Assembly (NCBI GenBank): GCA_009838845.1
Contig: VXRD01000003.1
Coordinates: 1 to 64,000 of the forward strand
Direction of reading: 5' to 3'
Source of the DNA: Gemmatimonadota bacterium
Lineage (GTDB): Bacteria; Latescibacterota; UBA2968
Length of the DNA: 64,000 nucleotides
The translations under genes and the position numbers were made by a program. Every line of letters begins with the position of its first letter. The first letter of the stretch is position 1. Of the stretch, positions 43,181 through 52,876 are shown piece after piece. The notes under the pieces were generated by a model, which was not told the DNA's origin, did not search any database, and was given only the letters and a program-made list of their open reading frames with translations.

Positions 43181-44554
43181 TTAAAATGCTGTGTCTTGCC
43201 AATTGGGATTGTAGAGTTCACCCGACATGGTCGAATGCACCAGTTCGTAAACGCCGGTTCCGCGGCGATCGAAAAATATAAAAATATATCGTCCCGACTT
43301 TTCGTAAGTCCAGGTATCTATGGCTTTTCCTATTGCAGCCGATGTGGTATAGTCGCGCTCGCTGGGCGGCCCGTATTTGATATAAACACGCCCTTTGTCT
43401 GTCTCTGATCCCCGCTTTCCCGGCTGCGATGTAAACGTATCATCGGAGTATTTCATGCGATTTATATGGTCTCGAAGCCGTTCATTTAAGGGCGTCTTTG
43501 GAGTCGGATCCAGTTTTTTCCAAAATGTCCGGAGGAATTTCATTTTTGAATCCTGTGTTGGCAAAGATTCGTAAAGACCGAGATCTTTTTCAGACGCAAT
43601 GTGATGAATGGTTTGAAAATATCGCAATTGTTCCTGTTGTGCCTCCGTCAATTGTGGATTTTCATTTTCATCTGAAATGAGAAAGACTTTGCGTTTATGT
43701 CGCACATGTTCGCGCGTGCTGCGGTCAAATAACTCGATTTGCAAATCGTACGCGCCGCCAGATAGTCCTTCTGTTTCCAGAACGTCTGTTTTTACCACGC
43801 TTTCGCCGGGCTTAATCAGTCGCTTTGCCGGATACGATTTGACAACGACATCGGCGGTGTCGAGCACACTGTATCCCAAAACAAATGAATCATTGGGACT
43901 GTTGGGCATGACCTTGAAGTTGTAAACCTCAAAGTAGATCTGTATTGGTTTACCCACGCGGAAGAAGCGCGTTGTATTGGGGACGACGTGCCATCCATTT
44001 TTGACAAAGCGCCCGGCAGATTCGGCTTTTTTCAATTCCGAAGCGAATACCACATCGCTTACGACCAACTCAGTACCCTCAAAACGGCGCACGCGCATAT
44101 TCCCTTCACAAATGCCTGAAATATCTCCGTAAATATCTTCGGCTGTCAGCGTCATTTTGTAGGGACCGGGCGCAATATCAACGGCGATGATATCGCGCAC
44201 CAGCGCGCCATTTTGTTTCAATTCTCGGATATTTACTACCGAAACATTTCGCGTCCACAACTCTTGCACTGTGGGATTTCCCGCGGAGTCTTGCAGAGAA
44301 AGTTCAAAGTCAATTTGGGATACGTATTTGCCTTCTTCGGGTACAAACTGCAATTGTCGCGCATCTATTAATGTATAGACTTCCAGACGCGTGAGGTTTT
44401 GAGGTCCTCGAAATGCAGCGGTTTCGGCAAAAACGCGCAATTCGCCCTTTGAGCGCAAAGGCATATCCCGATATACTGGTGCACCCTCTTGCCCATATGC
44501 CGTTGTCCAGAAACAGGCGGCGACTATCGCAACATACCATTTTATGAGACGCAT
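43181..44554 (-). CDS. GWxTD-domain protein
   Basis: The protein is 457 residues from ATG 44554 after GGAGG. It has a signal peptide ending TTAYGQ. The C-terminal part is the GWxTD domain (residues 330-455), with DSKMKFLRTFWKKLDPTP, RVYIKYGPPSERDY, TWTYEKSGRYIFIFFDRRG and the end NPNWQDTAF. The domain is a marker of the FCB bacteria; its role is unknown. A beta-sandwich region lies in front. It may be a periplasmic or outer-membrane component. Confidence 0.85.
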   Translation of the reverse strand: MRLIKWYVAIVAACFWTTAYGQEGAPVYRDMPLRSKGELRVFAETAAFRGPQNLTRLEVYTLIDARQLQFVPEEGKYVSQIDFELSLQDSAGNPTVQELWTRNVSVVNIRELKQNGALVRDIIAVDIAPGPYKMTLTAEDIYGDISGICEGNMRVRRFEGTELVVSDVVFASELKKAESAGRFVKNGWHVVPNTTRFFRVGKPIQIYFEVYNFKVMPNSPNDSFVLGYSVLDTADVVVKSYPAKRLIKPGESVVKTDVLETEGLSGGAYDLQIELFDRSTREHVRHKRKVFLISDENENPQLTEAQQEQLRYFQTIHHIASEKDLGLYESLPTQDSKMKFLRTFWKKLDPTPKTPLNERLRDHINRMKYSDDTFTSQPGKRGSETDKGRVYIKYGPPSERDYTTSAAIGKAIDTWTYEKSGRYIFIFFDRRGTGVYELVHSTMSGELYNPNWQDTAF

Positions 44555-44642
44555 GACGATCCTCCAGGTGTTATAGACCACAATTCCCCGGCTGGTATTG
44601 TAAGAACAGTATAAAAAGTTGAGAAAATGGAATCAAGCGTTA

Positions 44643-45527
44643 TCAAGCCACTTGATCTGCGGCGTGGTAGGAACTGCGCACCAGTGGGCCGGATTCGACA
44701 TGCCGAAAACCCAGTGTGAGCGCGAATTGTTTGAGCTCCAAAAATTCATCGGGATGGTAAAAGCGCGCCACAGGAACGTGTTGAGCAGACGGTTGCAGAT
44801 ATTGGCCTATTGTGAGAATATCTGTTTTGCAATCTGCGATATCTCGTGTCGTCTGGCGCACTTCGGCCGGGGTTTCGCCCGCGCCGACCATAATACCCGA
44901 TTTTGTAGGCATATTGCGCCCCATTGCTTTAGCCCGTTTCAAAAGTGCCAGCGACCTGTCGTACTTTGCCTGGGGACGCATGGTTTTATACAGGCGCGGT
45001 ACGGTTTCGACATTGTGGTTTAAGATATCGGGTGCTGCTTCTATGACTATGTGCAATGCCCGCCAATTGCCCTGAAAATCCGGGATTAAGACTTCGACCT
45101 TTGTGTGTCTGCACAACCGCCGAATCGCATATATCGTTTCGGCAAAGATGCGTGCGCCCCCGTCTGGGAGTTCATCGCGGTTGACCGATGTGACCACTGC
45201 ATGCCGCAATCCCATTGTCTGCACGGCTTCGGCGACCCGTTCGGGTTCTTCGGTATCAAGGCCCTCTGGACGACCGGTTTTTACCGCGCAAAATCCACAA
45301 CTCCGCGTACACACATCTCCCAAAATCATAAATGTCGCCGTGCCCGAGTTCCAGCATTCGCCGATATTGGGACAGCGCGCACTTTCGCACACTGTGTGGA
45401 GATTTAACCCGCGCATCAAGTTTTTCAACGCGCGGTATCCCTCACTGCCCGGGGCTGGTACGCGAAACCATTCGGGCAGTCGCCTTCGGCGCACGGGAGG
45501 TGTTTCAATGTCCATCAAGCCATTCAT
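44643..45527 (-). CDS. lipA: lipoyl synthase
   Basis: The protein is 294 residues. It has the auxiliary cluster [12 protein letters not shown] and the radical-SAM motif [10 protein letters not shown], with the late RSSY motif ([10 protein letters not shown]). It inserts sulfur into octanoyl groups on lipoyl proteins, using its auxiliary Fe-S cluster as donor. The ATG overlaps the miaB stop by 4 bases (ATGA), so it is coupled to the Fe-S operon. Lipoate synthase depends on Fe-S supply, which fits the neighbours. Confidence 0.95.
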   Translation of the reverse strand: MNGLMDIETPPVRRRRLPEWFRVPAPGSEGYRALKNLMRGLNLHTVCESARCPNIGECWNSGTATFMILGDVCTRSCGFCAVKTGRPEGLDTEEPERVAEAVQTMGLRHAVVTSVNRDELPDGGARIFAETIYAIRRLCRHTKVEVLIPDFQGNWRALHIVIEAAPDILNHNVETVPRLYKTMRPQAKYDRSLALLKRAKAMGRNMPTKSGIMVGAGETPAEVRQTTRDIADCKTDILTIGQYLQPSAQHVPVARFYHPDEFLELKQFALTLGFRHVESGPLVRSSYHAADQVA

Positions 45528-46903
45528 TGCACCCTCCGCCCGGTCAGTGTGCGCAAGGTCGTCTGGGTAATCTCGACATTGGTCAGCGCGTTGTCTGCGA
45601 CGCCCTCACGGGGAAATACGACTGTCTTAAAACCATCGGATTTTCCCACGGCGAACCCCTCGCCTTTGCGGGCATTTCCCTGTACTAAAACCTCGAGCGT
45701 ACGACCAATATAAGTCGCATTGATTTCTTCAGAAATGCGATTTTGTTGTGCTATAATGGTTTCGAGTCTTTTTACCTTTTCCTCTTCTGGTACCGTATCG
45801 GGCATCTCGCGGAAAGCGACTGTGCCTTTTCGAGCAGAATACTTAAACATAAACGCGGAATCATAACGCACCTGCGCCATTAATTCCAGCGTAGCTTCAA
45901 AGTCGGTTTGGGTTTCACCGGAAAAACCGGCGATAATATCTGTACTCAAACACAGATCTGGCATCGCGCTGCGCAAATCATCTACCAGGGCGAGGTAATC
46001 TTCGACCGTATAGCTGCGTTTCATCGCTTTTAGAACGCGGTTTGACCCCGATTGCACAGGCAAATGAATAAAGCGACAAATTTTCTTTTCACGCGCCATT
46101 ATTTCAATGAATTTTTCAGAGAAATCACTCGGATGGGGCGAGGTAAAGCGAATGCGGTCAATGCCGTCTATGCGCGCAATCATCGAAAGCAGATCGACAA
46201 AATCACAGGTGCCATCGCGATAAGAATTGACGGTTTGGCCCAATAAGGTGACTTCTCGAAAACCCGCATCGGCGGCGGCACGAGCCTGTCTGACAATTTC
46301 GCGCGCTGGCACACTGCGCTCTCTGCCGCGCACGTAGGGCACGATGCAGAATGTGCAAAACTTATCGCATCCGCGCATAATGGTAATCCAGGCATTGCTG
46401 CCCTCTTCGCGCAAGGGATTGATGTCCATATAATATTCGCCGCGATCCAAACGCACATCCAGAGCGGAATCGCCACGCGCTTCGGCGATGAGTTCGGGTA
46501 GTCGCCGATATGAATCTGGCCCCACGACGAGATCGACGTAGGGGGCGTCGTTCATCAGGGATTCTGAAACGTGCTTGGCCATGCACCCCGATACCCCCAT
46601 AATCAGGTCTGGACGCCGATACTTCAGCTTGCGCAATTGCCCCAATCTGCCCCTTATTCGCTCTTCGGCGTGTTCGCGTATCGCGCAGGTGTTCAGCACA
46701 ATGACATCGGCATCTTCTGGGCGATGAGCAGAGGTATAGCCCGATTGCTTCAAAATGCCCTGCATCAGTTCTGTATCCGATACATTCATCTGGCAACCGT
46801 ACGTCTCGATAAAAACCTTTTGCCCAGACATGGGCGCGACAGGTATATCGGGCTCGGTTTGTACGGCGCGACCGTCTAATTCGATATTGAGCAATGCGCT
46901 CAC
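45524..46903 (-). CDS. miaB: tRNA 2-methylthioadenosine synthase
   Basis: The protein is 459 residues. It has [28 protein letters not shown] and [10 protein letters not shown] for the N-terminal MTTase domain, and [19 protein letters not shown] for the radical-SAM cluster. The C-terminal TRAM domain is in [20 protein letters not shown]. It adds a methylthio group to modified adenosine-37 of tRNA. The start is GTG, overlapping the queG stop by 4 bases. Confidence 0.95.
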   Translation of the reverse strand: MSALLNIELDGRAVQTEPDIPVAPMSGQKVFIETYGCQMNVSDTELMQGILKQSGYTSAHRPEDADVIVLNTCAIREHAEERIRGRLGQLRKLKYRRPDLIMGVSGCMAKHVSESLMNDAPYVDLVVGPDSYRRLPELIAEARGDSALDVRLDRGEYYMDINPLREEGSNAWITIMRGCDKFCTFCIVPYVRGRERSVPAREIVRQARAAADAGFREVTLLGQTVNSYRDGTCDFVDLLSMIARIDGIDRIRFTSPHPSDFSEKFIEIMAREKKICRFIHLPVQSGSNRVLKAMKRSYTVEDYLALVDDLRSAMPDLCLSTDIIAGFSGETQTDFEATLELMAQVRYDSAFMFKYSARKGTVAFREMPDTVPEEEKVKRLETIIAQQNRISEEINATYIGRTLEVLVQGNARKGEGFAVGKSDGFKTVVFPREGVADNALTNVEITQTTLRTLTGRRVQ

Positions 46904-48027
46904 GTTCGTTTCCTTTTTATTTTGTTTCTTGCCAAACGCATCTCTTCAATTACTTCTGCATCGCGTTCACACAATAGTGCTTTATCAAGTGCCCGTCTCG
47001 CCCGCGCACCCCCAATTTTGCCCAGTGCCCAGGCCGCGTGTTGTCGCACGAGTGGCTCATCATCTTTCAGGGCATTTGCCAGGGCGGGAACTTCAGATTT
47101 GCTTCCCACATTGCCCAGTGCTATGGCAACATTTCGCAATAATCCACGCCGTTTGGCGCGTTTGATCGGGCTGTTTTTGAATCGCTTTGAAAAAGCCTCT
47201 TGATCCATGTGGAGCAAGTCGGTTAGCGCGGGCGCATTCAAACCCTCGCGCGCTTGAAAAGCATTTTCAGAGGTTGGTTTTGCGTGTTTGAGATTCCAGG
47301 GGCATACTTCCTGACAGATATCACATCCAAAGACCCAGTTGTCTATATCCGATCTCAAATCCCGCGGAATAGCGCCTTTCAATTCAATGGTCAAATAGGA
47401 AATACACCGCCGCGAATCCACGACATAAGGTTCTGGAATGGCATCTGTTGGACACGCGTCCAGGCACTGCGTACAGGTGCCGCAGTGATCGAGTTGCGGG
47501 CGATCAACTTTGAGATCGAGATTTAGAATAATCTCGCCCAAAAAAAACCAGGAACCGCGACCCTTGTCAATCAAGCAGGTGTGTTTCCCAAACCAGCCCA
47601 GCCCGGCTCGAGCGGCGAAATCGCGCTCCAAAACAGGTCCGGTATCGACATAGACCCGCCCCTCAGCAGAGGGTTCGATTTGCTGAATTTCAGATAGGAG
47701 TTGTAGCAAGCGGTCTTTCATGACGGTGTGATAATCATCGCCACGCGCATAGCGCGCAATCTGCCCTTTGGGCTCACCGCCATTATCAGACCCATCGGAA
47801 CGGGGCTGATAATTGAGACCCACGCACAGTACTGATTTGGCGTCTGGAAATATCTGGCGAATATTTGAACGCCGATCCAGATTGCGAGCCAAATACCCCA
47901 TTTCCCCCGCGTAGCCCATTCCCAACCACTTTTGATAAAATGCCCAGTGTTGCGGGGGATCTACGGATGCAATCCCCACGGGATCAAATCCCAAACGCCG
48001 CGCCGCGTTCTTAATCCGGTGGGTCAT
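46900..48027 (-). CDS. queG: epoxyqueuosine reductase
   Basis: The protein is 375 residues from ATG 48027 after GGAG. It has two 4Fe-4S motifs: CGTCTQCLDACPTDAI and GCDICQEVCPWN. Its C-terminal region has HEAT-like helices (NVGSKSEVPALANALKDD). It reduces epoxyqueuosine to queuosine in tRNA with cobalamin and Fe-S clusters. It is 54 bases downstream of the IscU-like gene. Confidence 0.93.
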   Translation of the reverse strand: MTHRIKNAARRLGFDPVGIASVDPPQHWAFYQKWLGMGYAGEMGYLARNLDRRSNIRQIFPDAKSVLCVGLNYQPRSDGSDNGGEPKGQIARYARGDDYHTVMKDRLLQLLSEIQQIEPSAEGRVYVDTGPVLERDFAARAGLGWFGKHTCLIDKGRGSWFFLGEIILNLDLKVDRPQLDHCGTCTQCLDACPTDAIPEPYVVDSRRCISYLTIELKGAIPRDLRSDIDNWVFGCDICQEVCPWNLKHAKPTSENAFQAREGLNAPALTDLLHMDQEAFSKRFKNSPIKRAKRRGLLRNVAIALGNVGSKSEVPALANALKDDEPLVRQHAAWALGKIGGARARRALDKALLCERDAEVIEEMRLARNKIKRKRT

Positions 48028-48081
48028 GCAGGCACTCCAAAAATAGAGGGCAGGACACAACAATGCCCTGCCCCGTGATTC

Positions 48082-48456
48082 TCAGGTCTGACGAGCCAGT
48101 TTGCCAAGTGCGTTGTGAACCGCATCTACCGCCAGATCAGCGGCGTGTTTTCGCGTGGGGGGCAAGCCGCCAAGCGCGGTCTCGATATCACCGCGAGCGA
48201 TTTTGCACGCTTGAATGGGCGTTTTGCCAACCACCCATTCCGTGAGCACAGATCCCGAAGCAATGGTCGCAGCACATCCCTGTGCGCGGAAGAGCGCGCG
48301 ATCAATAACGCCGTCTTTGATGGCAAGATGCAGGGATAGGGTCGTCCCCGAAGCGGGATTTTCTGCAAATCCAGTCGCATCGGGGGTGTCCAATGCGCCG
48401 ACATTTTTGGGATGTTCAAAATGATCCCGTAAGATCGTGGAGTAACCGTCAGACAT
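48082..48456 (-). CDS. degenerate IscU/NifU-type Fe-S scaffold
   Basis: The protein is 124 residues; MSDGYSTILRDHFEHPKNVG matches the usual start of IscU. The fold signature ALFRAQGCAATIASGSVLTEWVVGKT is intact. Two of three conserved cluster Cys are lost: the NPxCGD site reads NPASGTT and the final KxHC site reads RKHAAD. Only Cys in QGCAA is kept. It may bind another metal or act as a helper. The chosen start is ATG 48456; a GTG 12 bases earlier would overlap rny. Confidence 0.75.
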   Translation of the reverse strand: MSDGYSTILRDHFEHPKNVGALDTPDATGFAENPASGTTLSLHLAIKDGVIDRALFRAQGCAATIASGSVLTEWVVGKTPIQACKIARGDIETALGGLPPTRKHAADLAVDAVHNALGKLARQT

Positions 48457-48460
48457 GGAA

Positions 48461-50149
48461 TTACGCACCGGCCCGTGCAGAAGTTCCCGAGCGATAATTG
48501 CTATTGCGACCGCGTCGTCCGTAGCGTCGTCCCCGGCTGCGCGAGATGCGTTTGCCAGAGCGACCAGCCCAATCTGTGGCGATTATTTGTCTAATCACCG
48601 TGATCTGAATCTCGCCTGGATAGGTCATTTCCTCGCGAATGCGCTCAGCAATTGCAAAGGATAGATCTTTGGCCTGTTCGTCGTTCACACGCCCGGCATT
48701 GACCAGCACGCGCACTTCGCGACCAGCATTGATGGCATATGCATCGCGCACGCCATCGAAAGATTGCGCCACCTCCTCTAAATCGCGCACCCGTTTGATA
48801 TACCCTTCGGCATCGTCGCGACGAGCACCGGGCCGCGATGAAGAAATTGCATCGGCTGCTTTGACCAAAAACGAAAGCGGGGTAGAAGCCTCTGCCTCGC
48901 CGTGGTGATAAAAAATACCGTTGATAACCTCCTGGCCCTCGCCGTATTTGCCGGCCAGGTGCGCGCCAATGTCGGTGTGTTTGCCCTCGAGTTCCTGGTC
49001 CACGGCTTTGCCAATATCGTGCAACATCCCACATCGCCGCGCGAGTTTTTCATCCATGCCCAATTCTGCTGCCATTGCACCGGCCAGAAAAGCCACTTCT
49101 TTGGAATGCCCCAAAACGCTTTGCCCATAACTCGTGCGATATTTGAGCTTTCCGATTAGTTTGACCAGTTCTGGATGCACGGACTCAATGCCCAATTCGC
49201 GCACTGCCCGACGGCCTTCTTCAGCAATGAGCGAATAGATCTTTTTTTCGCAATTGGCAACAACCGCTTCAACGCGGCTTGGATTGATCCGACCATCGCG
49301 CACCAATTGCTCCATAGACAAACGCGCCACATCGCGCTTAACCGGATCAAAGCTGGATAAGACAACCGCCTCGGGTGTATCGTTTACAATAACTTTTACA
49401 CCTGTGGCAGCTTCAAAAGCAATGATATTGCGCCCCTCTTTGCCGACGATGCGTCCCTTGATATGATCATCGGGCAATGTGACAACCGATATGGATGACT
49501 GTACGGTTTGATCTGTGGAACAGCGTTCTATTGCCTGTGCCAGAATTTTCTTGGCTTCGCGGTCGGCTCGTTCCCTGGCGTGATCGATAATTTCTCGGCC
49601 GATATTTGCGGCTGTCTGACGCAGTGAATTTCGGATGTTTTCGAGTAGCATCTCGCGGGCGCGGTCGGCATTCATGCCCGAAATACGCTCCAATTGCGCC
49701 CGTTGCTGATCGAGAATATCGGTCAGTTCCAGTTCTCGTTTCTCCAAACGTACGGCTTTTTGATTTCCTTCTTGTTCCCGCCGGGTTAAGGTCTTTTCTC
49801 GCTGACTTGCAACTTCGGCCTGTTTTGCCAGGCGAGTCTCTTGTTCGTGAAATTCGTCATTTCGACGGTCTAAAGAACGCTGTTTTTGATCAAAAGACTT
49901 TTCAATTTCGGCCTTTTCTTCATACCAGCTATTTTTAATTTCTAAAAAAGCAGCCTTGCGATCTCGGTCTTCCTTTTTTGCGAGTTGGGTTGCGTGTTTC
50001 TCTGCCTGCTGTTCAATATCTCGCATCTTTCGATCTCTAATGCGGGTGCCAACAAACCACCCGATTCCAAACGTAATAAGGGCAATGGCGACTGCCAGAT
50101 AGATGATACTGTTAGCTGCCATTGAAGCTCCCTGAAGTAGCATGTCCAT
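48461..50149 (-). CDS. rny: ribonuclease Y
   Basis: The protein is 562 residues with an N-terminal membrane segment (SIIYLAVAIALITFGIGWFV), a long coiled coil, a KH domain (HIKGRIVGKEGRNIIAFEAA) and an HD domain (CGMLHDIGKAVDQE). It is a membrane-bound endoribonuclease that starts mRNA decay. The C-terminal 33 residues are Arg/Gly-rich (SRSRGRRYGRRGRNSNYRS), beyond the usual end, and may bind RNA. The start ATG follows AGGAGG. Confidence 0.93.
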   Translation of the reverse strand: MDMLLQGASMAANSIIYLAVAIALITFGIGWFVGTRIRDRKMRDIEQQAEKHATQLAKKEDRDRKAAFLEIKNSWYEEKAEIEKSFDQKQRSLDRRNDEFHEQETRLAKQAEVASQREKTLTRREQEGNQKAVRLEKRELELTDILDQQRAQLERISGMNADRAREMLLENIRNSLRQTAANIGREIIDHARERADREAKKILAQAIERCSTDQTVQSSISVVTLPDDHIKGRIVGKEGRNIIAFEAATGVKVIVNDTPEAVVLSSFDPVKRDVARLSMEQLVRDGRINPSRVEAVVANCEKKIYSLIAEEGRRAVRELGIESVHPELVKLIGKLKYRTSYGQSVLGHSKEVAFLAGAMAAELGMDEKLARRCGMLHDIGKAVDQELEGKHTDIGAHLAGKYGEGQEVINGIFYHHGEAEASTPLSFLVKAADAISSSRPGARRDDAEGYIKRVRDLEEVAQSFDGVRDAYAINAGREVRVLVNAGRVNDEQAKDLSFAIAERIREEMTYPGEIQITVIRQIIATDWAGRSGKRISRSRGRRYGRRGRNSNYRSGTSARAGA

Positions 50150-50424
50150 TGGAGCCTCCTGTCAAAATTCAAATCCGGTTTTATATCCATAGCGCAGGTG
50201 CGTTTGAAGATGTCTCTCTGCACAAACTGCGCCGATGCGTTATACGCATCGCAAATAAGAAAAAGCAGATAAAAAATAGGGGTCATGCGTTTTTGTTCCT
50301 CAGAAGCTGACTTAAAGCGATAAAGGGGTTATGTCGTGAACCCAAATATTTTAAGAGACCCAAAAGGGAGGAATCGCGAGACGACCCCTCCCTTCTGCAC
50401 ATGGGCTTTTCTACAAAGCGACGT
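50150..50424. other. intergenic region upstream of rny with stem-loops
   Basis: No gene is seen. On the minus strand there are a perfect palindrome GATGCGT-TAT-ACGCATC (about 50231-50247) and a long stem with GCGCAG...CTGCGC (50192-50228). It may be a structured RNA or leader of rny. A terminator for the Fe-S carrier gene lies at 50362-50394. Confidence 0.3.
50362..50394 (-). terminator. terminator after the A-type carrier gene
   Basis: On the minus strand AAGGGAGG, a 15-base loop and CCTCCCTT are followed by a short T run. It lies 31 bases behind the stop codon at 50425. Confidence 0.6.
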
Positions 50425-50751
50425 TCAAACGTTAAACGATTCCCCACATCCACACTGATTTTTGGCATTGGGATTGTTGAACCGAAACCCCGTTCCCATC
50501 AAGCCATCGTCGTAGTCCAGTTCCGTGCCTGTCAAAAAGAGCGCGCTTTTCATATCGACAAAAACCCGAACGCCATAGGCTTCGATCACGCTGTCATCTG
50601 TGCGGGCTGTCTCGTCGAAATCGAGCTGATATTGAAGGCCAGAACATCCGCCACCGATCACTTTCAGGCGCAAACCGTGATCTTCGGGACGTCCGTCTCG
50701 GTCCATGAGCTCTTTGATTTTGCCCGCTGCGGTTTCTGTGACGCAGACCAT
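50425..50751 (-). CDS. A-type Fe-S carrier (IscA/ErpA family)
   Basis: The protein is 108 residues. It has the Cys of GGGCSGLQY and the CxC pair CGCGESF at the end, plus FVDMKSALFLTGTELDYDD. It receives Fe-S clusters and hands them to apo-proteins such as LipA. The start follows GGAGG. It is next to the peroxiredoxin and sodB genes, giving a small oxidative-stress group. Confidence 0.92.
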   Translation of the reverse strand: MVCVTETAAGKIKELMDRDGRPEDHGLRLKVIGGGCSGLQYQLDFDETARTDDSVIEAYGVRVFVDMKSALFLTGTELDYDDGLMGTGFRFNNPNAKNQCGCGESFNV

Positions 50752-50763
50752 ATAATGCCTCCA

Positions 50764-51243
50764 TTAACTCAACGCTTGCAGACACGCTTTGATCGCATCA
50801 AAATCGGGCAACTCGGTTGGATCGTCGGACACAGAAGCAAAGCGCACCACACCGCTTTTATCTACGACAAAAGCAGAACGCTTTGCCACGCCCTTAAATC
50901 CAATCAGGTCTTCGAATTGCGATCCATAAGCCGCGCTGACTTCTTTGTTGAAATCGCTGAGCAGGGGAATGGTAATACCTTCTTTCTCTGCCCATGCTTC
51001 CTGGGCAAAGGGACTATCTACACTGATGCCCAAAACCTGTGCATCGAGTGCGTCGTAATCGGCTAAACCAGCACTGACCGAACACATTTCATCGGTGCAG
51101 ACGCCGGTATAAGCGAGTGGAAAAAACAAAATTACGACGTTTTTTTCGTCTCTGTAATCGCTCAGAGAAATATCGTTCATATCATCACCAGATTTTGATT
51201 TCAACGTAAAATCTGGTGCCTGGTCACCTACAGTAATACCCAT
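50764..51243 (-). CDS. peroxiredoxin (AhpC/TSA, AhpE-like)
   Basis: The protein is 159 residues. Its active site is PLAYTGVCTDEMCSV with the peroxidatic Cys, and the resolving Cys may be the second one of this stretch. It reduces hydroperoxides in the cytoplasm. The start ATG follows AAAGGA. It is placed between sodB and the A-type carrier. Confidence 0.9.
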   Translation of the reverse strand: MGITVGDQAPDFTLKSKSGDDMNDISLSDYRDEKNVVILFFPLAYTGVCTDEMCSVSAGLADYDALDAQVLGISVDSPFAQEAWAEKEGITIPLLSDFNKEVSAAYGSQFEDLIGFKGVAKRSAFVVDKSGVVRFASVSDDPTELPDFDAIKACLQALS

Positions 51244-51264
51244 TTCTCATATCCTTTGGAAAAC

Positions 51265-51873
51265 TTATAGCGCAGCTTCGTAACGGCGGTTGACTTCGTC
51301 CCAGTTAATTGTATTGGTCCAGGCTTCAATATAATCGGGACGCAAATTCTGATACTTGAGATAATAAGCGTGCTCCCACACATCGAGGCCGAGAATGGGC
51401 GTTCCGTCACCTGTCATGATCGGATTATCTTGATTGGCAGTGCTCAAAATATCGAGTTTGCCGTCTTTGACCACAAGCCAGGCCCATCCACTTCCAAAGC
51501 GCGTTGTCGCAGCGGTGACAAATTGTTCCTTTGCAGCTTCCATGCTGCCCAAATCGGCGACAATAGCGCTGGCGACTGCACCTCCTGGTTCGCCGCCATT
51601 GGGACTCATAATTGTCCAGAACAAACTGTGGTTGGCATGGCCGCCGCCGTTGTTTTGAACAGCCGTGCGGATATCTTCTGGCACACTGGCCAGATTGGTG
51701 ATCAAACTCTCAATAGACTGATTTGCCAGGTCATCGTGTCCCTCAAGCGCGGCATTGAGGTTGGTCACGTAGGCATTGTGATGCCTGGAATGGTGAATTT
51801 CCATCGTCCGCGCGTCAATGTGTGGCTCGAGTGCATCATAAGCATAGGGCAAGTCGGGCAATTCGTATGCCAT
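51265..51873 (-). CDS. sodB: Fe/Mn superoxide dismutase
   Basis: The protein is 202 residues. Metal ligands are in [24 protein letters not shown] and [14 protein letters not shown]. It removes superoxide in the cytoplasm. Fe or Mn preference cannot be told from sequence alone. A good promoter is present at 51924-51952, and AAGGAG precedes the ATG. It probably starts the peroxiredoxin and A-type carrier message. Confidence 0.93.
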   Translation of the reverse strand: MAYELPDLPYAYDALEPHIDARTMEIHHSRHHNAYVTNLNAALEGHDDLANQSIESLITNLASVPEDIRTAVQNNGGGHANHSLFWTIMSPNGGEPGGAVASAIVADLGSMEAAKEQFVTAATTRFGSGWAWLVVKDGKLDILSTANQDNPIMTGDGTPILGLDVWEHAYYLKYQNLRPDYIEAWTNTINWDEVNRRYEAAL

Positions 51874-51923
51874 TTTGAAACTCCTTGTTTAAAGATGAAT
51901 AGCGTTACTGAGTCGGAAATCAA

Positions 51924-51952
51924 AATATAATGAACTCCCATAAGGGCGTCAA
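51924..51952 (-). promoter_or_regulatory. sigma70-type promoter before sodB
   Basis: TTGACG, a 17-base spacer and TATATT on the minus strand match the consensus at 5 of 6 in each box. The leader to ATG 51873 is about 44 bases. Confidence 0.6.
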
Positions 51953-52021
51953 GTCCTTATACAAGTTGTTTATTTTATATAACACAAATACTTACAATAA
52001 GTTGATATATATCTGGAAAAA

Positions 52022-52876
52022 TCATTTGACGCGAATAAGCGCGTTGTCTATCAGGCGTGCATTGCCGAAGCGCACAGCTACGGCGAGCAAAATGGAATCT
52101 TTTAGCTCTGCAACGGGCGTGAGGTCTTTTGCATCGACGGCTTCGATATAGTCAATTTTTGCACTGCGCTGTGGTTCAATGACATCGCGCATGGCTTCGA
52201 TGACCTTTTGGGCACGCCTTTCGCCCCGATCGATCATTTTTTGCCCCACCATCAATGCGCGGTAAAGCGCGGGGGCTTCTCGCCGTTCTTCAGCGCTCAA
52301 ATACGCATTTCTCGAACTCATCGCCAATCCGTCTGCTTCGCGCACTGTGGGGGCCATCTGTATCTCCACATCCAGGTTGAGATCGCGCACCAGGCGTTGA
52401 ATGACGATTGTTTGCTGCGCGTCTTTTTGTCCGAAAACAGCTACATGGGGTTTTACGGCTGTAAATAGTTTGGTGACGATTGTTGTCACACCTTCAAAAT
52501 GTCCCGGACGACTTGCACCACAAAGCCTTTCGGTCAGCTTTGCCACGCGCACCGATGTCGCAAAATCTCCGGGATATATTTCTTTTTCCTCGGGCAGGTA
52601 TGCGAGACGCACGCCGTGCTGGTCGATCAGTTCCAGGTCCCGATCAATGTCTCTTGGATAGGCTGCAAGATCTTCGGCGGGGCCAAATTGCAGCGGGTTG
52701 ACAAAAATGCTCACCACAACCCGATCTGTCACTTTTAATGCCTGGCGCACGAGGCTGAGATGGCCTTCGTGTAGATATCCCATTGTGGGTACAAGCCCGA
52801 TGCGCAGGCCCGCCTGTCGGATACGGTCCGCTGCGCGGTGCATTTCGCGGACGGTTTTTATAATTTTTACGGCCAT
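52022..52876 (-). CDS. panC: pantothenate synthetase
   Basis: The protein is 284 residues with VPTMGYLHEGHLSLV, FVNPLQFGPAEDLAAYPRD and MSSRNAYLS. It joins pantoate and beta-alanine using ATP. The ATG overlaps the panB stop (TAATG). There is no panD in the window. Confidence 0.95.
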   Translation of the reverse strand: MAVKIIKTVREMHRAADRIRQAGLRIGLVPTMGYLHEGHLSLVRQALKVTDRVVVSIFVNPLQFGPAEDLAAYPRDIDRDLELIDQHGVRLAYLPEEKEIYPGDFATSVRVAKLTERLCGASRPGHFEGVTTIVTKLFTAVKPHVAVFGQKDAQQTIVIQRLVRDLNLDVEIQMAPTVREADGLAMSSRNAYLSAEERREAPALYRALMVGQKMIDRGERRAQKVIEAMRDVIEPQRSAKIDYIEAVDAKDLTPVAELKDSILLAVAVRFGNARLIDNALIRVK

